Assembly: GCA_028823855.1 (NCBI GenBank)
Contig: JAPPFL010000025.1
Location: forward strand, 1 to 64,000
DNA from: Albidovulum sp.
GTDB lineage: Bacteria; Pseudomonadota; Alphaproteobacteria; Rhodobacterales; Rhodobacteraceae
Length of the DNA stretch: 64,000 bases
Direction of reading: 5' to 3'
Numbering within the stretch: the first letter of the stretch is position 1; every line of letters begins with the position of its first letter. Below the pieces are notes generated by a model. It was given only the letters and a program-made list of their open reading frames with translations. It had not been told where the DNA came from and ran no database searches. The translations under genes and the position numbers were made by a program. Positions 18,218 to 26,887 of this stretch are shown piece after piece.

Positions 18218-19099
18218 ATGGCGAGAGTGGAAATACCTACTCGCGCGATCGAAAGGGGCGCGCGGAGTAGCGGTGCGTTAAATGTAATCTGGCGATTCGT
18301 TCTGGTGTTGTCGATAGCGGTACTCGTAACAATGGCATCGATAGGGTTTGAGTACCGTTTGGCAGACAGCGGAGTTATGCCGATCATCAAGGCGCCCGAT
18401 GGACCGCATTGGGTGAAACCGGACGATGACGGAGAAGAGAGCATGCTCTCTAAGTTGTCGGTCAATGAATTGCTCATGAGGAAGGAAAGCCCGAAACCGC
18501 CGGACAAAATCGTACTGGCCTCCAGCGATCCAAGGCTTTTTGATGAGGACAAGCCGGTAGACGATATTCTCCGCGCGGTAGAATCGAAAAGGCTCAGCGA
18601 ATTTCGTGAAGCGGTGGATGCATCGATTTTCCCGACTTTGCCATGGAAAATATTGGCAGGCGGCATACTTCCCGTTTCCATAGAATTGAAGAGCGAGAGT
18701 TCGGAAGCTAGCGACAATTTCGTGGGCAGATCGCTCCGGTCGAGCCCGCCGCTACCGCGCCCGGATGGATTGACGGCAAAAAATGAACGCCAGGGAGCTT
18801 ACTCCGTAGCGGCCGACGACATAAGAGTTGATGAGAGCGCGGTCCAGGCCGGGGCGCCCGTCGTTCAACTTGGGAACTTCCAGAATAATGCGATTGCCGA
18901 GTCTTCGATGCTGGCGCTTCAAATCACCTACGATGACCTCATAGGGGACAAGAAGTGGATCATACAAAAGACGAATTTCGGCACTTACTCGACGTTTCGC
19001 CTTAGAATCACAGGCTTTTTTTCTGTCGACGAAGCAGTTGAATTCTGTAATGTGCTACTCGCAAAGGGCCAGGACTGCGTTCCCACTAAGCAAAACTAA
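18218..19099 (+). CDS. SPOR domain-containing inner-membrane protein
   Basis: A 293-aa protein with a short basic cytoplasmic start, one membrane segment (about residues 24-43, rich in Val, Leu and Ile), a long low-complexity periplasmic linker, and a C-terminal SPOR-like domain from about residue 208 (VVQLGNFQNNAIAESSM ... YSTFRLRITGFFSVDEAVEFC). SPOR domains bind denuded glycan strands of peptidoglycan at the division site. The SPOR sequence is divergent but its position between argS and nagZ is where alphaproteobacteria keep such a gene. The stop codon overlaps the nagZ start (TAATG), so translation is probably coupled. Confidence 0.82.
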   Translation: MARVEIPTRAIERGARSSGALNVIWRFVLVLSIAVLVTMASIGFEYRLADSGVMPIIKAPDGPHWVKPDDDGEESMLSKLSVNELLMRKESPKPPDKIVLASSDPRLFDEDKPVDDILRAVESKRLSEFREAVDASIFPTLPWKILAGGILPVSIELKSESSEASDNFVGRSLRSSPPLPRPDGLTAKNERQGAYSVAADDIRVDESAVQAGAPVVQLGNFQNNAIAESSMLALQITYDDLIGDKKWIIQKTNFGTYSTFRLRITGFFSVDEAVEFCNVLLAKGQDCVPTKQN

Positions 19100-20109
19100 T
19101 GGCCTACGGTGCTTATTTATTCGGGTGTGGGGGACCGTATCTCGAACTCGATGAAGCCAAATTCTTTTCGGATTCTAACCCTTTCGGCTTCATTCTCTTT
19201 TCGAGAAATGTCGAAAGCCAGGAACAGCTTCGCCGACTAACGGGCGATCTCAGGGACGCCGTCGGAAGGGACGCGCCGATACTGGTAGACCAAGAGGGCG
19301 GGCGGGTCCAGCGCCTGCCGCCCCCACTCTGGCGCGACTGGCCGTCACCGCTCGAACAGTGCGAGGGGTTGGCTGAAGCGGCGGCGGCTAGGGCGATGTG
19401 GATTCGTTACAGGCTAATTTCGAGCGAATTGCGCGACTGCGGAATAAATTCGAACTGCGTTCCTATGGCGGATGTCGCGACCAAGTCCACTCATCCGGTA
19501 GTCAAGGACCGTTGCTACGGCTACCATGCTGAAAGAGTCGCGCGATTAGCGCGCGCTGCTGCGGAGGGCACGGTCGCCGGCGGAGTTTTGCCTGTCCTCA
19601 AGCACATTCCCGGCCATGGACGGCCGTTTGCCGACAGCCATGTCGAACTGCCGCGTACATCCGCCTCCTTGGATGAATTGGATTCAGTAGACTTCTATAC
19701 TTTTTCGACGCTGTCGGACCTGCCGCTTGGCATGACAGCCCATGTCGTTTACAAATCGGTCGACCGCGACCATCCCGCGACGCAGTCGCCAAGCGTGATT
19801 AAGCTCATTCGCGAACGGATAGGGTTCAACGGGCTGCTGATGACGGATGATATTTCGATGTCCGCACTGTCGGGCGGTATTGAAGAACGGTGCGTTGCCT
19901 CGATAGGCGCGGGATGCGACCTCGTGTTGCATTGCAATGGAAATCTGGATGAGATGAAGGCGGTAGCCGAAGCGGCGGGCGACTTGACGAAATCGGCGCG
20001 TGTCAGCGCTGATTGCGTGCGCAATAGCCTAAGAGCGCAATTAGAGCCATTGGACGCCGCGGAACTGGACAAGGAATTTCGGCAAATATTGCGGACAAAA
20101 TCGAATTGA
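19099..20109 (+). CDS. nagZ: Beta-N-acetylhexosaminidase
   Basis: Glycoside hydrolase family 3 enzyme of 336 aa, cytoplasmic, cutting GlcNAc from 1,6-anhydro-muropeptides in peptidoglycan recycling. Visible: DQEGGRVQRLPPPLW (substrate-binding), MADVATKSTHP, the signature LKHIPGHGRPFADSH with the catalytic His/Asp pair on a flexible loop, and GLLMTDDISMSAL carrying the nucleophile Asp. The start ATG at 19099 overlaps the SPOR gene stop, and its own stop overlaps the scpA start, so the genes form a tight operon. Confidence 0.95.
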   Translation: MAYGAYLFGCGGPYLELDEAKFFSDSNPFGFILFSRNVESQEQLRRLTGDLRDAVGRDAPILVDQEGGRVQRLPPPLWRDWPSPLEQCEGLAEAAAARAMWIRYRLISSELRDCGINSNCVPMADVATKSTHPVVKDRCYGYHAERVARLARAAAEGTVAGGVLPVLKHIPGHGRPFADSHVELPRTSASLDELDSVDFYTFSTLSDLPLGMTAHVVYKSVDRDHPATQSPSVIKLIRERIGFNGLLMTDDISMSALSGGIEERCVASIGAGCDLVLHCNGNLDEMKAVAEAAGDLTKSARVSADCVRNSLRAQLEPLDAAELDKEFRQILRTKSN

Positions 20110-20906
20110 CAGCGAACCAAGATTATCCAGATCATAGAAATTCGATGGATCCGGAATGGTCAGGCGACGAAGTGTTTGTCGTCGATGTTGCCGGATTCGA
20201 AGGGCCTTTGGATTTTCTGCTGGCGCTAGCGCGAAGGCAGCGCGTGGATCTATCGAAGATTTCCATATTGGAATTGGTGGAGCAATATTTGGCCTTTACC
20301 GAAAGAGCCCGATCGCTCCGAATTGAACTTGCGGCCGAATATCTCGTGATGGCGGCATGGCTTGCATTTTTGAAGTCCCGACTCTTGCTTCCGCGCGAAG
20401 AGGAGGGGGGACCCAGCGGCGAAGAACTTGCGGCCAATCTCGCATTTCGATTGGAAAGGCTCAGCGCAATGCGGGAGTCAGCCGCGAGAATCATGGGACT
20501 TGCAAGACTCGGCATGCAGGTTTTCCCGCGGGGAAGCCCCGAAAATTTAGAATTGATTAAGCAGACAAAGTATACGGCGACCATATACGATCTGATGGAA
20601 GCATATGCGAGGGTTCGCTCCAGGGAGAACTTGCGCCCGTATTCGGCTCGACGGGATGACGTGTATTCGGTCGAAGCGGCTCTGGAACATTTAACGGCAA
20701 TCGTCGGGCATATCCCGAATTGGGCGGAACTGAATCGCTTTTTGCCTGTTGCGTGGCTCGAGGATGCGGAAAAGGCTCGATCGGCGACGGCTTCGACTTT
20801 GGCCGCTTGCTTGGAACTCGCAAAGTCCGGCCAGGTGGAAATGAGGCAAGCGGACAATTTTGCGCCGATCCAGGTTCGCAGAAAGCGCGATGACGGCGAT
20901 GGTTGA
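20106..20906 (+). CDS. scpA: Segregation and condensation protein A
   Basis: Kleisin subunit of the Smc-ScpAB condensin complex, 266 aa. The N-terminal part has FEGPLDFLLALARRQRVDLSKI and ILELVEQYL, the standard ScpA opening. EYLVMAAWLAFLKSRLLLP follows, and a C-terminal winged-helix part has TFLALLEL-type residues replaced by STLAACLELAKSGQVEMRQ with FAPIQVR. A TTG at 20106 overlapping the nagZ stop is the earliest start; ATG at 20145 is the alternative and would lose a non-conserved tail. The gene overlaps scpB by about 17 bases. Confidence 0.93.
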   Translation: MTANQDYPDHRNSMDPEWSGDEVFVVDVAGFEGPLDFLLALARRQRVDLSKISILELVEQYLAFTERARSLRIELAAEYLVMAAWLAFLKSRLLLPREEEGGPSGEELAANLAFRLERLSAMRESAARIMGLARLGMQVFPRGSPENLELIKQTKYTATIYDLMEAYARVRSRENLRPYSARRDDVYSVEAALEHLTAIVGHIPNWAELNRFLPVAWLEDAEKARSATASTLAACLELAKSGQVEMRQADNFAPIQVRRKRDDGDG

Positions 20907-21531
20907 CAAAGTTTCAAAGGAGCAAAAGTCTTACGCGCCGTCGGAATTCGAACAAGAACGGATGGTCGAAGCGATTCTTTTCGCATCGACGAATCCGGTC
21001 TCGGAACGCGAGATTTCCGATCGAATGCCGGAAGGATGCGATGTGGCGAGCGCGATCGCGAGAACAGTGAGAAACTACGAGGGCCGCGGGTTGCGAGTCA
21101 TCAAGGTCGATGACGCATGGGCGATGCGGACCGCGCCGGACCTTTCGTTTCTCTTGCACAAAGAACGAATTCGAACACGCAAATTGTCAAGAGCCGCTCT
21201 CGAAACGCTGGCGATTATCGCCTACCACCAGCCGGCGACGAGAGCGGAAATCGAGGAAATCCGCGGCGTTGGCGTGTCGCAAGGAACGCTTGACCAACTG
21301 CTTCAATTGGACTGGATCGGCCTCGGTCGTCGCCGGAAGACTCCCGGTAGGCCCGTAACATTCGTCGTCACCCGAAATTTCCTGGATCACTTCAGCTTGG
21401 CGTCGGTGAGGGATCTTCCGGGGCTGAAGGAACTTCGAGATGCCGGGTTGCTCGCGAGCACGCCCAATAAGGATATTTTGGAGGGGATCGGAGTCGAGCC
21501 CAGCGAAGACGACGCGGACGAATTTGAATGA
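20890..21531 (+). CDS. scpB: Segregation and condensation protein B
   Basis: Winged-helix partner of ScpA in condensin, about 213 aa. Visible: MVEAILFASTNPVSEREI, RTVRNYEGRGLRVIKVDDAW, the core LSRAALETLAIIAYHQPATRAE with EEIRGVGVSQGTLDQLL, and a GRPVTFVVTRNFLDHF segment. ATG at 20890 is preferred over TTG at 20860 and ATG at 20899 because it leaves a short leader before the conserved part. It overlaps the end of scpA. In many alphaproteobacteria tatABC follows; here the next gene, dcd, faces the other way. Confidence 0.93.
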   Translation: MTAMVDKVSKEQKSYAPSEFEQERMVEAILFASTNPVSEREISDRMPEGCDVASAIARTVRNYEGRGLRVIKVDDAWAMRTAPDLSFLLHKERIRTRKLSRAALETLAIIAYHQPATRAEIEEIRGVGVSQGTLDQLLQLDWIGLGRRRKTPGRPVTFVVTRNFLDHFSLASVRDLPGLKELRDAGLLASTPNKDILEGIGVEPSEDDADEFE

Positions 21532-21617
21532 TCCGACCAATAGCGTATATCGAATCCCCTGCAGGTTGCTGAGATAGCCGGAAATGGCGCTTTCTTCGGC
21601 GTTGGGCCAAGTTCCCG

Positions 21618-22706
21618 CTACCGTCGAAAATGTTTCGACAGTGCCAGCTTTTGACCTTGGTAGCTTGATCCTAGTTTGTTCGAACCGTACAGGGCTGCGG
21701 GTTCCGCTAGCATACGTTCAAATCTTAGCCTGCCTACGGTCTGGCGGTGCTCAAGCAAAAAAGGGACTTCATGGCAACGCACTTCTAAAACGCTTCGCGA
21801 CTTTTGATCGCCAATTTTGCTGTAGCCAAATCCCGGATCGAAAAATCCGGCGTAATGGACGCGGAATTCTCCGGCCATAGCTAGGTACGGTACCATTTCC
21901 GCGGCAAGTCCGGGCGGTATCGCTACCTCCTCTCGGCTAATCAAGATATAAAATGAACCCGGGTCGAGAATTAGTTTTCCTTCCGGCGCTTCTACCGCGG
22001 TAAAGAAATCCATGGAATCGTAGTAGTATTTTTTCGATAGGTCGATGACGCCCGCATGCCGTTTGGCGCAGTAGCCAACGATTCCATTTTCGCAACTCGA
22101 AAGATCGACGGAAAACCCGAGCCCGTCCGATATATCGGCTTCGCCATCGACGATTGGTGAAGCAGTGTTCAATTCAGCTAGTTCTCTGTCCGTAACCGAC
22201 GATTCGCCTCTACGAAACCTAATCTGGTTCAAGCGAATCCCTTTCTTTGCCAGCACGGAAAAGGATTTTGGGCAAATTTCCGCGTAGACCGGGCCCCTGT
22301 ACCCGTCCACGATTCGGTCGAATTCCACGCTACGGTCGGTCACTAGTCGGACGAGAAGATCGAGCCGCCCGGTGGAACTCTTGGCATTGGCCACTCCATT
22401 GACGAATTCGGGTAAATTGAGCCGTTCAAGAAGAGGAACTACGTAAACGCAGCCTTTCTCGAGCACGGCGCCGTTCGTTAGGTCAACCTTATGCATGCAA
22501 TACCGTTCCAGCCGCTCCTTGACCGTGCTGTCTTTGCCTGCGAGAAAAGAAGTCCTGACCCTGTACGCGGTTTCTCCCAGCCTGCAGTCGAGGCTGGCCG
22601 GCTGGATCTGATCTGATTCCACGGGATATACCGAACAGATTTCCTTCCGTTCGATCATTTGTCTGATTGCTTGATCCGGGAACACGCCGCCGAGCGCCAA
22701 GCTCAT
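21618..22706 (-). CDS. dcd: dCTP deaminase, long alphaproteobacterial form
   Basis: Produces dUTP from dCTP for thymidylate synthesis. The 362-aa length is about twice the E. coli enzyme and matches the tandem-domain 2'-deoxycytidine 5'-triphosphate deaminase of alphaproteobacteria. Visible: GVFPDQAIRQMIE, IQPASLDCRLG, NAKSSTGRLDLLVRLVTD, YRGPVYAEICPKSFSVL and GIRLNQIRF in the first half. The second half has FFTAVEA, LDPGSFYILISREEVAIPP, AGFFDPGFG and VLEVRCHEVPFLLEHRQ. ATG at 22706. It converges with scpB and lies 57 bases downstream of tRNA-Pro on the same strand. Confidence 0.92.
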   Translation of the reverse strand: MSLALGGVFPDQAIRQMIERKEICSVYPVESDQIQPASLDCRLGETAYRVRTSFLAGKDSTVKERLERYCMHKVDLTNGAVLEKGCVYVVPLLERLNLPEFVNGVANAKSSTGRLDLLVRLVTDRSVEFDRIVDGYRGPVYAEICPKSFSVLAKKGIRLNQIRFRRGESSVTDRELAELNTASPIVDGEADISDGLGFSVDLSSCENGIVGYCAKRHAGVIDLSKKYYYDSMDFFTAVEAPEGKLILDPGSFYILISREEVAIPPGLAAEMVPYLAMAGEFRVHYAGFFDPGFGYSKIGDQKSRSVLEVRCHEVPFLLEHRQTVGRLRFERMLAEPAALYGSNKLGSSYQGQKLALSKHFRR

Positions 22707-22763
22707 ACCGGGGTTCTCCTCAAAAAAGAATTATCTTGCCAAGCGAATACAAAAGTAGACCTT

Positions 22764-22841
22764 TGGTCGGGCCAGCGAGATTTGAACTCGCGACCTTTCG
22801 CCCCCCAGACGAACGCGCTAACCGGACTGCGCCATGGCCCG
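22764..22841 (-). tRNA. tRNA-Pro, anticodon GGG
   Basis: Cloverleaf read on the minus strand. Acceptor 5' CGGGCCA pairs with TGGCCCG. The D stem is GCGC/GCGC around a loop containing GGTTA. The anticodon stem is TTCGT/GCGAA with loop CTGGGGG, so the anticodon is GGG. The T stem is GCGAG/CTCGC with loop TTCAAAT. The discriminator is A and CCA is encoded. Total 78 bases including CCA. A first base C is characteristic of tRNA-Pro. It follows merR, as in many alphaproteobacteria. Confidence 0.95.
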
Positions 22842-22912
22842 ACGAGAATGATTCAATAAGGATAAATCGATTTGACGGCAAGCGGGAATTGGATCAATCC
22901 AACAATCGCCCG

Positions 22913-23446
22913 TTACTCGATTTTTTGGACGAGGCGTTGTCGAAGGTCTTGAATTTTGCCAAATAGATTCTGCGCGATCTCTTTCTTGGAGCTTATGGTC
23001 AATTTTTCTGAAGCAGGAGAGGATTCGCGGCGTGCTGGTGGAATCCGTTCTAAAGCACTTGGAAAAACATGAGATTCTACGGCAGATTCTTCTGTCGACG
23101 CACTTGCCGGCAACTTGGTGCCGGGACGGGATTCAACGACAGTTATTGAATGCCCAAAATCAATCGTCGAAAGCGACACGACAAAGTCTTTACCGCGCCT
23201 ATCTAGGATCTTCTGAGCGCCGCGGATAGTCATGCCGTCATCTCGAAGCAGTTTCTTGAGCCCGGCTAGCAACGCCACGTCTCGCGGCCGATACAACCGT
23301 CTTGACCCTTTGCCTATTGACGGCTTGACCTCCGAAAAACGATTTTCCCAATAGCGAAGTACATGCGTGGGCAAGTCCAAGATTTCAGAAACTTCGCCTA
23401 TAGTTCGAAAGGCTTCTGGAGATTTTTTGTTCTGCCAGCGAGCCAG
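22913..23446 (-). CDS. MerR-family transcriptional regulator
   Basis: A regulator with an N-terminal MerR winged helix: [21 protein letters not shown], then [14 protein letters not shown] and [15 protein letters not shown], followed by an acidic/Ser-rich middle and a C-terminal coiled tail ending RQRLVQKIE. It lacks metal-binding Cys and is the type found directly after ihfA in alphaproteobacteria. The start is unresolved. The first usual start codon (TTG at 23380) lies inside the helix-turn-helix, and upstream to the ihfA stop there is no in-frame ATG, GTG or TTG. CTG at 23446, one base after the ihfA stop, would give 177 aa and include the full domain, implying translation coupled to ihfA. 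Its target is unknown. Confidence 0.82.
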   Translation of the reverse strand: MARWQNKKSPEAFRTIGEVSEILDLPTHVLRYWENRFSEVKPSIGKGSRRLYRPRDVALLAGLKKLLRDDGMTIRGAQKILDRRGKDFVVSLSTIDFGHSITVVESRPGTKLPASASTEESAVESHVFPSALERIPPARRESSPASEKLTISSKKEIAQNLFGKIQDLRQRLVQKIE

Positions 23447-23447
23447 T

Positions 23448-23744
23448 TCAGGTCTCCCGGGAATTGACTTCTACTTTCATTATGCGCGATGGACGGAAGC
23501 TTACAACTTGCCGTGCAGTTATGACCGCCGGCGTTCCATTTCTTGGATTTCGACCTATCCTTTCTTTTTTCCGCCTAACTTGAAACGTTCCGAACGAGGC
23601 GATCTTGACTTGCTCGCCATTGGCAAGAGTACCCGAAATGTTGTCGATTACCGTTTGCACAATGTCGAGGCATTCGCTTCTGGACAAACCAAAGCGTCTG
23701 TGAATCGATTCGGCCAAGTACGCCTTGGTACAAGTTTGCTTCAT
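23448..23744 (-). CDS. ihfA: Integration host factor subunit alpha
   Basis: DNA-bending HU/IHF-family protein of 98 aa. [19 protein letters not shown] and [17 protein letters not shown] lead into [20 protein letters not shown], the beta-arm with the proline-bearing DNA-intercalating part (RNPRNG), then [16 protein letters not shown] strong AGGAG lies 6 bases before ATG at 23744. The stop is one base from the probable merR start. In relatives ihfA directly follows fabH; here 2.1 kb of decayed sequence separates them. Confidence 0.95.
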   Translation of the reverse strand: MKQTCTKAYLAESIHRRFGLSRSECLDIVQTVIDNISGTLANGEQVKIASFGTFQVRRKKERIGRNPRNGTPAVITARQVVSFRPSRIMKVEVNSRET

Positions 23745-24699
23745 TTATTTCTCCTCGCCTCTTCAAATCCGAAGCTCTCCGCCGCTTTCACGTCCTTTTC
23801 CATTGGCGGGTTACGCCCTTCGTGGAGAAACGACGAGGCGATAGCAATATCTCGGCACAGGCTCAACGAGCGTCGCCGGAATCGGTTTGAATCCCTTTTC
23901 AAGCCATCATGACTCCGTTCACTCGGAGGCGCAAGCCGCAATCCTAGCGTCGCCGGCGCACTCGAAACGACCGATTTCGCCCGCGAAAATGTGTCGAACG
24001 GCGGGGCAAATTGGCTGCCTCGGCCGGCGAAAACGACCGGAAAGTGCGCGGTTCACCGCGACGGCATCCTCGAGAACCTATACAGATGCGCAGTTGGATC
24101 CTTTTCAAGTCGCCAGACCGTGGAATTTTCATTGCAATTGAAACGGTCTCGTGCTGAGACGATCCTCGCCCATGTCGGCAGCATCGTAAAATGAAATCTT
24201 GCAACTTCTGGAATCTTTAACATTATTTTCGCTAGGGAATCCACGCTGTCCATACGTTTCGGAAGGTCGCCTCGATTTCCGACAGTCTCCAGAACGCCCG
24301 CAGGATTGCCTCGGCGGCTCCAGTCGCTTTGCATCTTGCGCAAAACGCAGGTGCCGTTCGCTTCGTGCGCCTCCGTCTGCCGGGACCGCAGCAACGCTAA
24401 TTGAACTATTGCTTTAAGACCTGCCGTTAGACAGATGCAAGAGCATGGTCATAAAATATGCGTGTTGAATCAGAATTTTTTAATGTCGCTTCCATAAAAT
24501 TGACGTCTATTCGATCTAGTCGCTGCAGCCGACCAATGGCATTTCATTGGGCATCGGCGACGGCGCGCGAAATTTTCTCCCCGCAGCCTGTTGAGCGGGA
24601 GTATCTTTCCGGAAACGCCGGACCGGCGCAGGATGATTAAAGTCAAGAGCGCGAATCCAGCATGAAGGGTCAAACCAGTCCGCGCATCGGAGAATCGCG
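23745..24699. other. Gap without a recognisable gene, between ihfA and the DUF4338 remnant
   Basis: About 950 bases with only short frames and no family motif. Since fabH and ihfA are normally adjacent, this is probably part of an old insertion, but I find no terminal repeat or target duplication to mark its end. The ihfA promoter must lie at its left end. Confidence 0.45.
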
Positions 24700-25400
24700 A
24701 TGGATCCGCGTATCGACGCCCGCAAATCCAATTCGTATTTCGGCAAGAGGCTGGCGCGCACGATCCGCGAGCACCTGAGTTGGCTTGCCCCGGGCGGCGG
24801 CTTTTGCGAGCAATTCGTCCAGCGAGTGCTGGAGAGGGTGAAGGCGCTCGGCATCTCCGATCTGCGGGCGAGGCGCAATCGGAGCGGGTCGCGAAAGCGG
24901 GCGGCGCTTACCTTGCGCTCGGACCCGGGGCTGGCGATCACCTGCGACCTGCGACCTGCGGGATCTGGAGCCGATCTCCCTAAAGCCGGCGTTCGGAAGT
25001 GAGGCGAAGGAGGAATGGATGGAACTGGTCGACCTCCATTATTGTCACGACTAGGCTTCGCCGTCGACGCCTCCGGCCGCGGTCTCGGCTGCCTGATTTT
25101 CGAGGCCTCCGGTGCGCTGGCCTGCCGCAACGGCTGGATCGGGCGGACGGCAAGGGGGCGCGATGCCGAGTTGGCGCCGGTGGTTCGCAACTCCCGGTTC
25201 CCGATATTCCCCTAGGAGGACGTTAAGAATCTCGCTTCGCGTTCGCTCGCGCTCGCGGCACGCCGCCGGACGCGGGTCGAAGATGCTGAAGGAGGTCTAC
25301 GCCCTCAGGAAATTCCTTCAGGCGAAAGCACCGGAAACCTTCGACCCGGCAACGACGGGGCGCTGTCAGGCGCGGTTCGACGACGTCCGGCACTGAGTAA
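24700..25400 (+). pseudogene. DUF4338-family protein remnant
   Basis: GC-rich pieces in shifting plus frames fit the DUF4338 family in order: RIDARKSNSYFGKRLARTI and VLERVKALGISDLRARR at the start; DLEPISLKP and EEWMELVDLHYC near 24965-25050; GRGLGCLIFEASGA with RNGWIG, VVRNSRFPIFP near 25080-25210; then VKNLASRSLALAARR after an in-frame TAG (compare the family's RFLILPWV...NLASHxL). At least three frame changes are needed. One lies at a tandem duplication of GCGACCT near 24945. DUF4338 proteins occur with transposable elements and as DruA of the Druantia defence system. No Druantia helicase is present, so a transposon relic is likelier. Confidence 0.6.
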
Positions 25401-25896
25401 GCGGCCAGAGTGCGACGTAGCTTGTTTTTCGGATTTCGCTGGAATCAGCTTGCGCCAGGCAGGCCGGAAGCGCGGCATTCGACTTCGGACACGAGGTCCG
25501 AGACCATCGAAAAGCAGGCGAATAGCTTCCGCCGCCTCGGCGCAGCTGTAGCGTTCCGGTCCATGGCCGCGCATTGCGCCAGTCTACAGCCTATGCCAAT
25601 GTGCCGCGGTCAAGTACGACTTCTCGGTCGAATGTGGGCGATCGCGTCCGAACTCTTCCGCAGTCTCATTCAGCGAAATTCAGTTTGCGTAGAATATGCG
25701 AATTCGGCTTAGTTTGTTCAGGGTCGGGAAGCCGTGATCGAAAGTCAAGACGATCACAGTTTTGCCCGCCGAGATCGTCGCGGCACCTTGGCAAGCCGCG
25801 ACATCTCGAGGAACGGGATATTCCTACCCGGCTTCGTCGGAATGCCGCGCTTCTTCCCGCCATGGGAGAATCTTGAATTTAGCCGGTATCGAATGC
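25401..25896. other. Gap without a recognisable gene, upstream side of the decayed insertion
   Basis: About 500 bases with no identifiable coding remnant. It lies between the DUF4338 relic and the end of fabH and is probably part of the same insertion. No hairpin terminator for the plsX-fabH operon is obvious. Confidence 0.45.
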
Positions 25897-26874
25897 CTAC
25901 CAGCGAAGCACCACAGAGCCCCAGGTTAGACCTCCGCCGATAGCCATCAGCAAAATGACTTCTCCGACTTTTATCTGGCCCCGAGCCTTCGCTTCAGAAA
26001 GCGCAAGCGGAATGGACGCTGCCGATGTATTGCCGTGCCCTTTTATTGTAAGTACGACTTGCTCTTCTGGAATGCCGAGTTTTTTCGCCGTTGCACTGAT
26101 AATCCTGTAATTCGCCTGATGCGGTACTATCCAATCGACCGCGGCGGCATCGAGACGAGCTTTATCGATTGCCAATTGCGCAGTCTCGTTCAATTTTTTG
26201 ACGGCATGGCGGAAAATTTCTTTTCCATCCATCCGCAGATACCCGGCCGTTTGCGTCGTGGACACGCCGCCGTCAACATAAAGCAACTCCCGGAATCGAC
26301 CGTCGGAGTGGATATCGGTCGAAAGTATTCCTCTTTCCAAACGGCCTTCGCCAGCTTCATTTGCTTCTAGAACGACGGCTCCTGCTCCGTCGCCAAAGAG
26401 CACGCATGTTCGCCTGTCGGTCATATCGAGAATGCGCGAAAAGGTTTCTGCGCCAACGACCAGCACTCGCTTGGCTTCTCCGGCTCTGATGAGCGCGTTC
26501 GCATTGACCAATGCGAAAATGAATCCGGCGCATACAGCCTGGACATCGAACGCGTATCCGCGCCGCATTCCGATCGCAGATTGGACCTTCGTCGCGGTCG
26601 CGGGAAATGTATTGTCGGGCGTCGAGGTGGCAAGAACGATCGTGTCAATGTCGATTGGGTCCAATTCCGCGTCGGCAAGTGCATTTATGGCTGCTTTAGA
26701 ACCGAGATCGGCGGTAGTTTCGCCATCCGCCGCGAATCGACGGCTTTCGATACCTGTTCGCGACTTGATCCAGGAGTCGGTTGTATCAAGGAATTTTTCA
26801 AATTCCTCGTTCGGCACGATTCGCTCGGGGAGATGGTGACCAATTCCTCGGACTGTAGCGTTGATCCTTTTCAT
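25897..26874 (-). CDS. fabH: 3-oxoacyl-[acyl-carrier-protein] synthase III
   Basis: KAS III, which condenses acetyl-CoA with malonyl-ACP to start fatty acid synthesis; 325 aa. The catalytic triad is visible: Cys in DVQAVCAGFIFAL, His in VPHQANYRI and Asn in GHGNTSAASIP. The N-terminal GIGHHLPERIVPN and SWIKSRTGIESRR are standard. The frame is open further upstream, but ATG at 26874 has GAGG 5 bases ahead and gives the family start KRINATVRGIG. It is 13 bases after plsX, in the operon rpmF-plsX-fabH. Confidence 0.96.
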   Translation of the reverse strand: MKRINATVRGIGHHLPERIVPNEEFEKFLDTTDSWIKSRTGIESRRFAADGETTADLGSKAAINALADAELDPIDIDTIVLATSTPDNTFPATATKVQSAIGMRRGYAFDVQAVCAGFIFALVNANALIRAGEAKRVLVVGAETFSRILDMTDRRTCVLFGDGAGAVVLEANEAGEGRLERGILSTDIHSDGRFRELLYVDGGVSTTQTAGYLRMDGKEIFRHAVKKLNETAQLAIDKARLDAAAVDWIVPHQANYRIISATAKKLGIPEEQVVLTIKGHGNTSAASIPLALSEAKARGQIKVGEVILLMAIGGGLTWGSVVLRW

Positions 26875-26887
26875 GTCGCCTCGCCGA

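Noticed and set aside
24700-25400. Druantia anti-phage system suggested by DUF4338
   Set aside because: The gene is broken by frameshifts and none of the large helicase or partner genes of Druantia is nearby; a transposon relic explains it better.
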